Source: Tetrapyrgos nigripes
Lineage: Eukaryota; Basidiomycota; Agaricomycetes; Agaricales; Campanellaceae
Direction of reading: 5' to 3'
Assembly: GCA_013368315.1 (NCBI GenBank)
Contig: JAACJM010000048.1
Span: 372,001 to 436,000, forward strand
Length of the DNA: 64,000 nt
Shown: positions 55,609 through 64,000 of the stretch, one piece after another
Layout: every line of letters begins with the position of its first letter
How positions within the stretch are numbered: position 1 is the first letter of the stretch
Notes under the pieces: generated by a model
Told to the model about the DNA's origin: nothing
Databases searched by the model: none
The model's input: the letters and a program-made list of their open reading frames with translations, nothing else
Program-made: the position numbers and the translations under genes

Positions 55609-58334
55609 CCAGAAGGAGAAGAAAATGTAACATCATAATTCATGTATATGTACATGTACTGTCCATTATGTCCTGTCACATTTTCAATCCGACTGGTAAG
55701 CTCCCAGAACCTGCAGGCATTGCCGGCCTCCAAAAAGAGTCAAGACTCAACTCAGTCAATTGTCGTCTTGACTGTCACTCTCATCCCCCTTGCTTGACCT
55801 CTCATTCTCATCTATTTGGCATTCGAATGTGTTTCGGTGCTACATGATTCGGGGACGAATTTGTTTCATTCTCTGGTGCATATAGAATTCGCTTCTATCT
55901 GTGGACACAGGACCTGCACATATCGTCGAGGTGAGTTATCTTCCCAAATCGGAGTCTGCATTGACCTATCTCTCTAGTATCTAAATTCAGTGCTGGCGAG
56001 AAGCCACTTGCACTCTGTTGGGTACTTGTGAAAAACATAATTATTCCAGTGAGTCCTGACACGTCTTTTTCCTGCATGTAGCTAAACTACTGGCCAGCGT
56101 GGATGTGGAAACGGGTGCTCATCTTCAACACACCATTCAGAACGAGTCGGGAGCTCTACATAGCACAACCGGTGAGTTCTCTTCTGACTCTGTCTATAAT
56201 TGATGCTAATGCTGCCACCCCTGCAGGTTATCACAATCACATCATGTCCACAAGCAGAGTTGCAGAATTTGCTATGGTCATCAACCAAACGAGGGAAGGG
56301 CCCTTGGTGCTGGATATAAGTCTAGTAGTTGCCGTTGCTAAGGTGCGTCAATAACCCTTGACAATGACCTTTCAGGACGATTTTTGATATGCTTCCCTGC
56401 AGAACTGGACGGTGAGCTTTACTGGCATCATCTATGGAACAATTGGCTTTGCAGACCCCCATGATGAAAAGTTGTGGATCTTCTGTACAGTTTGCAGTCT
56501 CCATCGAGTTCGTCGCTACCACCTTCTCTGCTGCGTGAAACTGTTTTCTTGCCTGGACTCAATACAGGCTTGGTGCTGTGTCTCCAAGCCAACTTGGTTG
56601 GTGACTAAATCCCTCACCAGTGTGGATGTGAAGGGCCTTGATCCTACCAGAGTCATTTTCCTTGCCTACTCCCAGTCCAATTCAAAATCAACAGCGTCAA
56701 GGTCTATTGATACTAGATGACCTTTACGACTTTGACTCTGACCCTAAATCCAAGTCTGAGTCATGATATGAGGTCTAGCTATAGTATTAGATGGTGCCAA
56801 CAAGAACTAGGTATGTCTTCTCCATGTCTTCTCGCTATCGACTAACTCAAAATCACCATGTCCAGAAATAGTGACATTTTTGCAATGACAACTCTCATTG
56901 TCAAACAAGCAGCGCTCCGATCTCAAGCTTCAAGAATGAAGCTCTGTAAATATCTCTAGGGCCTTTGACCGAAACTCGTGGCATTGGATCTGTTCCATGA
57001 CTCCTCATTTCCGATTTCATCCCATCTTACATGCTCATTGCTCAGCTCGTATTTTTTCGGACATATGTTGCTGTCTCTATGGCTCAGTCAGTGCAAGAAT
57101 TGTTATGTCTTTTCATAATTGACAGACGGTGAGTCATGTCTGTGATCTTTCGTCTGAATATACATTCATGGGTCACTCTCAGGTTACTTTTTTTTTTTTG
57201 GATCCCAGTTTATTTGCCATGGTGCTAGTGCATATGGTAGTGACTACCTATTGTAGTAAGATCACGGAGTGTCCAACGTGTGTCTACCAGGTCATTGGAT
57301 GGCAATGGATGCTCAGGTTACTTTATATCTACAAAACACCTCCTGGACCTGCACTTTCCTGTCTTTCGTGAAGATTGGATCCTTGGTGCTCCAGTACCAT
57401 GCTACTCGTGTCAAAAATGAGCAAGGTATCTCTATCTCTATTTTCCTTCTTGCATCATCATTGACAGTATACAGTATATTGCAGTCTTTTCCTTGTCGAT
57501 GAAGCATTTTCGCAATCGTCTATGGCTTATTATGGATTCCAGCGGCCTTACACATTCACTGCTTCCCAACCTACTCATACTATGTGCAGCGTTGGGCTTC
57601 TTCAACTCTGTGTTGTACTCCGCAATATTGGACCTGGACGCCACTCTAAATACCCTAATGATTTCTGTCAAAGACTCATACACGATGTGGGTTTGGGAAG
57701 CTTCATTTGGAGGTGGGGATTTTTGGTGGTTAGGTGAAAAGCACAAGGATATGGCAAATGACTGCGGGTAAGTTATCTCTGCCAATCTTTTTTTTCCAGC
57801 ACAGCTCATAGACATTAATGCACTATAGGGCACTTTGCTAGACACATCTTGATCTTGAGGCACTCAAGCCCTCTCTCATTGTCTCATCCTTCATGAAAAC
57901 AGTCGCTCCCATTTTAACTCCTTGTCCAAATCAAGGTTGTATACGAAATACTTCGCCGAGGTCAGCTAACACAATCTCTGCATACATCTCATAAGCCTCG
58001 CTGACACCGTATTGCAGTACGTGGTTACCTGAAGATTCTGAAGCAAGTGCTACCTCACATCCATTTGTTTCTCCATTGTGGAGGTCATAATGATACGCTG
58101 GCGTATGTTCGCCACCCTTCACCCAGTGCTGCCAAGGCTCGGAACGTCCCAATCAATCTTCCATGAGAGATGGACGATCACTGCCAAGAACACTTTGGCT
58201 ACCACCGTGATGATAGAGACCAGCTGAGAGATGGAGACGGGGGTGAGAATGGATATTTGGTCTGTCTGGGACGCCATAGGGCTGGACGTGCGCTGAGTTT
58301 TTTTGGTCATGATGAGAGCACTGGTGTTGACTTT
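55609..58334 (+). other. Region downstream of the CACTA transposase, unknown exons
   Basis: Contains exon-like pieces with good donors: FGAT..GDEFVSFSGAYRI (55820-55925), SVDVETGAHLQHTIQN (56080-56170), a 56412-56720 frame, and the hydrophobic frame at 57493-57771. A TGA at 55845-55847 breaks the first one where a sister copy at 48939 has CGA. Shared in mirror by 33242-35967. No family recognised; could be transposon cargo. Confidence 0.4.
57493..57771 (+). CDS. Unrecognised hydrophobic open frame, right-arm copy
   Basis: About 92 codons with a strongly hydrophobic middle (LLPNLLILCAALGFFNSVLY) flanked by charged ends. It is followed by a GTAAGT at 57770, which could be a donor. It may be one exon of a multi-spanning membrane protein, weakly reminiscent of fungal DUF6534-type proteins. 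That likeness is a guess from composition only. Confidence 0.3.
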   Translation: MSMKHFRNRLWLIMDSSGLTHSLLPNLLILCAALGFFNSVLYSAILDLDATLNTLMISVKDSYTMWVWEASFGGGDFWWLGEKHKDMANDCG

Positions 58335-61300
58335 CACTACCCCTGACCCTTTATTTCTGACATTAGAAACATAAGCACAAGCCACTTTAATCTACTATGG
58401 ACTTTAAATGGTTTCTGCTGAAAAAAAGAATATATTTTTTCTCATAGAAAGGTGCAAGATCTTATCCTACATTCATCTACATTATTTGTACAGAAAGTTG
58501 TAGGAAAATAATATCTTTTGTATTTAAGATATATTTCCTTCTTTGTCACTCATAGTTTGGCTTTCAGCCACCCAAAAGACAAAGGAATTGAATCACATTC
58601 TATTTTCAGATTGATTTAGTTTCTTCTCCCGGAAACGGAATGCGCAGTTGTCGCGCGGTACCCGCACGGAAACCACTCGCTTTTCGCACTAACTTCTCCC
58701 GATCTCCGACGATCTCCATGCATTCCTCGAGCGAAGTTTGACAACTTCGCTCATTCACTGATGCATGCCACCGGGTCGGACTGTATTCAACTAGCTCAAG
58801 TATAGGTTATATTTGAGCAAGGGAGGACAGAAATTATACGGCACAAGTCCAAGAAACTAGTGAGGCCTGACCTTGGTGCTGCCACCTCTCGATTTCCGTT
58901 ATGTACACGCCTCGGAAATAATTCTGCGCACCGTCCGTATTACGAGTACGCTCGAAAAGTATACGGGTTCTGTACCAGCCACACCACAAAAATTGACACA
59001 GTGAGATATTGAAAAACAGACCAATTAGTACGGCGAAATATTGGCTGGTTCTGGAATAGGGAAATATTCCGTCAACGTCTTGCTGAAGTATTAGTGATAT
59101 TTTCTTGCGAACCATATTTCAGATGGGCCCAAATTTTGATCTGGTTTTGGTGGGGTATTGGGAAGGGTTTGAGGAGATTTCAACCTTTTTCGATGTACTG
59201 GGAAAGAGTTGATATACCGCTAATGTTCTCGTGGACACTTTGACTCGTACAGCGCACGGCATACAAAAAGAGTACTAGTAGCCTGACTTGGAAAATACCC
59301 TACTGATACTGATGCGAGCCCTCGACAGCCACCAGTCCTTGTAGGCTTCAAAAGGGACTGTATGGAGAAGAAGTGATGAGGGATTGATTCGGGAGAGATG
59401 AACGGTAATTCACAATACCAACCGCGTAACGACGTCAACGAATCAGCACCGCAGCATCCTCAGCAGTCTCAAAGAGTGCAACACCGCATCCACAAAGAAA
59501 GACGTTGACGACAGAAAAAGATAAGATTAAACACATTTTTCTCACTAAACTCGGCCTATTCACTGATAGTAATACAGCTCTGTACGAGTTGGTTCAGACT
59601 CCTCAATCCCTTCCCTAGCTCAATTATATGGGTTTTGCTTCCACAATGAGGCTAAATAAGACACAAAAATGAGACGGAGGACAGCCTAGGAAGTAAGACA
59701 CGGCGTACGAGGCTGTAGACGGACTAGGTTTTCGTTAACATGGGAGACGTCAAGTTGGCGCAAGTGTAATAAAAGCTAATCCGTCAGTTATTATCTGTCA
59801 TTCAAAGAGGGCTACCGGTGAGTGTATTCTCCACTAGGAAAAGCTGGGAAAGACAGAGGAAAGTTATAGTCATAGTACGCACTTCAACTCGGCAACAACG
59901 ATATCTCGCTCCCCTGCTCCCCTTCTTCAATAACACGACATGATTCCTGCCGAATCCACCCTCCTTCAATATTGACGACCTTGCATTATCAGATTGCTTT
60001 GGTTGAGAATCGAAGTCTGTTTGAACTTTGGACAGAGATTTTTCGTGTCTTTGAAGGTAAGAGGAGGAAAACGGAAAGGAAGGAGATGAAGAACTAATTT
60101 CCTTCTTTGTAAAGGTTTGAGTCCTGGACCAAGAAAGGTAAGGTAACTTTGAAACTCCGTCCAAAACGCCGCGGCGCACCCCTTCAAGCTTCTTGCATTG
60201 CACCCGTACCACCATCCCTCCTCCTACTTTTGTCAAAACTAACTCTCGCTCCAGCTTCAAGCCCCTTTCTGTAGTCATATGCGACGACGACAACGATGGT
60301 TGACCTTCTTAGACCCTTGAAACCGAGATTTCGGGAATGCTTGGGAAGGCGACCACAAAGGTACGCCCTTATTTACTCCTCTTTGCTTCCATCCAAAGTT
60401 GTACGCGCACTCACCTCTCAAACGACAAGCATATATACACCTCTATGGTGAGTTTCCGGTTATCTAATTCTTTCCTCCCATTTTACTAACAGCGTTACCC
60501 GTAATGCACATAGATATCTATTTGGCCGTCATTTGGTGAGTTTCCCTCAATCATGTACCATTCCGGATAATATTACTCAAGACAAGTCCGCAAGGCTTTC
60601 ATTTCGCATCAATGTTAGCTTCCTCACACTCCTTTCTCAAGATCCTGCCTCTCCGTCTTTCACCACCTCTTGGATCCCTCTTGCATCGTTCTCGTTTCGC
60701 CTTCTACGTATTTTACAGGCTCAGCTCTGTAGTACCTGGTCGTGGTCACTCAATACACTTGTCTTTCTTATGATCATCGAAATAAGCCTTCCCTGGCCTT
60801 CCCTTTTGCTAACAGATGTGGATTAAGCGGCAGCGGATAGGGGATCGGCACATGAGAGGGAGAAGGTTACTAATATAGGGGCGAGCGGCCTTCGCGCTGT
60901 CACCGGGAGAAAGGAAATGTGGCTGTGACCCACTTTTGATGGCTATCATCGTTTCTTCCTCCGCGACCTTTTCTTCAAACCGGGCCATCATGAGCTTTAC
61001 TTGCAGCAAGACCAAGCCGGCGTTACAAGAGAACCCCCACTTCCAGTCGTCACCGAAGTCTACATGTACAATCAACTCACGAACAAAGTCTCTTCCTGAG
61101 TCAACCGTATTGAAGCCCTTGGACTGCATAAATTCCTCAAAGCTTCGAGGCTGGCACGAGAGCATTTTTCGGGCTGACCTTTTGTATCCACACCCTCCAA
61201 CAGATCCCAAACCCACTACAGTCAAGAATCCTCCCGACTCTCCCGTGACCAGCACATTATTTATGACCCGTCACGATCTTCACGAATTTCGGGTAGGATT

Positions 61301-61861
61301 CGATGTGCACTGTTTTGATGATAGCGTTGTTCCTGGAGGCAAGTCGTGCAGCTTCCTCTGCGGCTTTTACATCTTTTTCTGACTTCACCGCCTCGCTGCT
61401 CCGTTCTGGTTGCTTGCGCCCTCAAGTATCAACTCTTATCGTACTCCTCCATCCCGTCCACCATCCCGTCCACGCCCGTCTTTTCATAACATCGTTCACC
61501 CAGTACAGTACTTCGACACCGGCATAACTCGGAAATCGCAACCGCAATCGCGACTGGGATCGCAACTCCGGCGGCGAATCGCAAATAGCAACTTTGGTGC
61601 TGGTGACACTGACTGATGTCAATGCCATACAATAAACGTACCAATACCACTACCGTATACCGTTGCATTACATGGTCCGCTTAAGGCGCAACTAGCTTCA
61701 AATGCTAGTATTTGAAGTACTGTGTGCAATTATATATATTATCATTCAGTGTATATATGTACTAGCTGGCCGTTCTGTTTCAATGTAATTTCCTTCCAGT
61801 TGCCAAGTATGACCTCGCTCTGATGCACTAATCCTAGTCCTAGAACTAAGTGGTTAGTGTA
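58335..61861. other. Moderately GC-richer region with unrecognised open frames
   Basis: Candidate minus-strand coding pieces are 58834-59115 (SQYFAVLIGLFFNISLC...FERTRNTDGAQNYFRG), 59802-60293 and 60809-61400 (SEKDVKAAEEAARLASRNN; RSFEEFMQSKGFNTVDSGRD). They read like fragments of host genes with introns, but none has a motif I can name. A small hairpin (GAGCGAAGTT, 58729-58738 and 58743-58752) is present. CpG is more frequent here than in the satellite regions. Confidence 0.3.
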
Positions 61862-64000
61862 CTAGCATAGAACATCTTCGAAACTACGCACCCTTGATAA
61901 GCTCAAAACCACTACTTTGCCTTGGCACAGTGGCCATCGTGCTACATGACCAAGAATATCCTTCATCTCAAGGATTTCCAGCTGTGACTTGAAGTTGGAA
62001 GATACCGTTTTCGCTTCGAATCCACGGGACCAAAACAGCATGAAAGGATCCTTCAACTTTTTTTCAGGTCGTAGGGGCAGACTCCGTCTGATGGCCATTC
62101 GCATACTCCCATCGAAGTGATCAAAGATATGCTGGATCTGACCAGCAACCCAAGAATCGCCATCCTTGAAACATACAAAACTGTTACCTACAGCCTTCTC
62201 GTTAGGCACAGTATAGAAACCGCGCGGAGCTCTCACACGGGAGAAGCAGTGAATGCTACGAGAACCACAGGCGGAAGTGAGCTCTTGAGAAGGACCACTT
62301 GATATCAACCATTTCAGCGCCTCAAAAGTCTGACCGTTCACATTATCAGAGAGATTCTCTGAAGTACTGTCTTCACCCAAGTGTTCCTCATTTTCTGTGT
62401 CATGGAGCTGCTCCGAGTCATCATCGTTGCCCGCAGTGGAATAGCCTTTCTGATGATGATGATAAGCTGTATTCAACATCTTCAGACAGTAATCCAGAAG
62501 TGGAGGACAGTCAGGGCATAGAAGCCACTGCCTCACGGAGGCACCGTTATTGAAAGCATGAAGAATGGTTTTTTCGAATTGACCTGCCAGTATTAATTAA
62601 GTAGCGGTCTGACAAAAGTGACGATATTCTCACCTTCTATGTGATTTATCGGAATACGTTGCATCTTTCCAATCAAGTTTTCCAATACAAATGCCCACCA
62701 GTTTTGCAGTACGCTGAACCTGTCCATGAAATCATATATGTGGAAGCCAAGATGGTGTGTTGGCTTGAAAAATCCGGGGAAATCCTTCCTCAGACCTAGG
62801 ATATGCTGCAGGTAGGCATTTTGGAATGATTCTCGACGTTCTGCTGTCAGAGTGTCTTTTGTCATAATGATTAGTGCGCAAGACAGCCACAGGGATGTTT
62901 CTAGCACGGAGGACATCTCGGTTGCGTTGGCAACTGCTACTGGCGAGCCAATTCCCCATATACCGAGCAGAGTTAATGGAAGATGGATGGAAAAAAGGGT
63001 TCTCCAGTGATCTGCCTTTAGCGTACCAGCCTTCTTCGTGCCGACATTTGACGGTGGTTTCGTGACCCAAGCGGGGGTAACTACTTCAGAGATGGTCTGA
63101 CGCAATCGCCGCAGAACTTCTTTATAGTCGATTGGTTTCCATGCTAATTCTTCTGTAGGCTGTTCCTTACGCTACATCAGATATTTTTATGTCAGATTCC
63201 ACCTCTACCCATCGAATGAAAGTGATACTCACCCAGAGGAGAAGCTGAGCTATCAAGTGTTTCTTTTTGACTTTTGCCAGCCTCGAGGGAAAGCGATTGA
63301 GGTCAACACAAACGTATGCTAGGGCGTTCCAGGTATTATCATGCCAGAGAACTCGTCCAAGCTCTGCCAGTCCCTTTTCAAGTGGCTGTTGAAGTTTACG
63401 ATGTATGTTGCCAATAGAATATGCAGAATGGTGATTCATCTGAGCCGAAAGAAACTGCAAGAGGTTGGTACGCATATTTGGGGTAAAATCATAACACGTA
63501 TCATCCATAGAATAGTCGTATCCGGCGTCTTCGCCGTCTTCAGAAGAGGCCCAGGGAGCATTCGGAGTATCTCTACCATCTTTAGGAGTGAAGAATGGCC
63601 ATGAAAAACTATCTTCTTCGACAACGCTACCAATTCGCTAGGATAATCAAGTTCAGGGATTGCAAAAGTCAAATTTTTTAGGACTTACCCATTCAATCAG
63701 AACGTTTGCCATACTCTTCTTTGAAACATCCTTGACTGAGACAAACACTTGGTCCTCTACGCCCTCCGGAAAGATCATGAGGTCATTACAAACATACAGC
63801 AGAGATATCCATCTGTTTTTCCGCAGGCCGTCTCGCAGCTGTCTTGCCATGTGAGTACCAGGTGAAGGCACTGACCCTGACAGTAAATCATGAATCCGTG
63901 ATATGTCCCGATAAGCATTCTTATCGTCTAGTACTTCTCTCTTCATCCACTTCATCCTCAACTCACGCAGCTGTTTGATATTCTCAGACAAACCACTCCA
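61862..64000 (-). CDS. CACTA (Tnp2-like) transposase, C-terminal part, apparently intact
   Basis: Four exons on the minus strand: 64000-63689, 63637-63233, 63171-62634 and 62583-61862. The introns are 51, 61 and 50 nt, all GT-AG and phase-consistent, giving about 658 residues to the stop, with the N-terminus beyond the window. The VTPAWVTKPPSNVG...LKADHWRTLFSIHLPLTLLG and PTHHLGFHIYDFMDRF...WWAFVLENLIGKMQ blocks match the C-terminal half of the 49.7-55.6 kb gene, as does a tail with GQIQHIFDHFD...KDILGHVARWP. The first two exons hold two similar blocks (IHDLL...LLYVCNDLMIFP and IHRKL...LAYVCVDLNRFP). No TGA stops, in contrast to the other copies, so it may be younger or functional. Only the C-terminal part can be judged. 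Confidence 0.8.

Larger units (their letters stand above)
52298..58334 (-). repeat. Right arm of the 6.04 kb inverted repeat
   Basis: Mirror of 33242-39278, constant coordinate sum 91576. By eye only a handful of substitutions separate the arms, mostly CG versus TG or CA. It ends at 58334 after the GGTGTTGACTTT block; outside that the two sides are unrelated. Confidence 0.93.

Noticed and set aside
58335..58350. CACTACCCC just outside the right arm as a CACTA terminus
   Set aside because: The motif is short and in the wrong orientation for the end of the transposon in the right arm, and no partner end or duplication was found.

Overview
This looks like heterochromatic, transposon-packed DNA from a basidiomycete fungus, most likely an Agaricomycete. 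The evidence is the combination of a KDZ-type transposase with its CxC2 cysteine cluster, Tnp2-like CACTA transposases split by 50-60 nt GT-AG introns, a chromodomain Ty3/gypsy element, a Ty1/copia element, a Tad-like LINE fragment and a broken fungal tannase/feruloyl esterase. No tRNA, rRNA or CRISPR was seen. The genus cannot be told from what I can read. Almost nothing here is an intact host gene.

Layout. 1-4161: a solo LTR with target duplication, a second dispersed repeat and otherwise unreadable DNA. 4162-12328: an 8.2 kb fold-back element whose ends read CACTG...CAGTG inside a 3-bp target duplication. Its long inverted arms carry dyad-rich subterminal repeats, a 9-bp minisatellite and roughly 320-bp tandem units, and it has no gene. 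13.7-18.3 kb: a decayed KDZ transposase on the minus strand, cut by a second solo LTR and sprinkled with small palindromes. 19.1-25.4 kb: the left half of a second element of the same CACTA type, with a 5.4 kb array of an 11-bp repeat fused to a truncated copia element (25.4-27.9 kb). 28-33 kb: fragments (tannase, LINE, unknown genes).

33.2-58.3 kb: a very large inverted repeat. Two nearly identical 6.04 kb arms (33242-39278 and 52298-58334) flank a 13 kb loop. Each arm holds the C-terminal half of a CACTA transposase plus the 5' end of the same gypsy element. The loop holds the rest of the gypsy gag-pol, an antisense zinc-cluster gene, unknown decayed genes and the N-terminal half of the CACTA transposase. 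58.3-61.8 kb: somewhat more GC-rich DNA with unrecognised ORFs. 61.9-64.0 kb: an apparently intact, four-exon C-terminal part of a third CACTA transposase that runs off the window.

One process links everything. In-frame stops are repeatedly TGA where the family or a sister copy has CGA. Arginine-to-cysteine changes cluster in conserved motifs. The two inverted-repeat arms differ mostly at CpG, and both minisatellites vary mainly by CG/TG/CA at one position per unit. This is what methylated CpG followed by deamination would leave, so the window reads as a methylated, slowly decaying transposon graveyard containing one family of satellite-bearing, non-autonomous CACTA-like elements.
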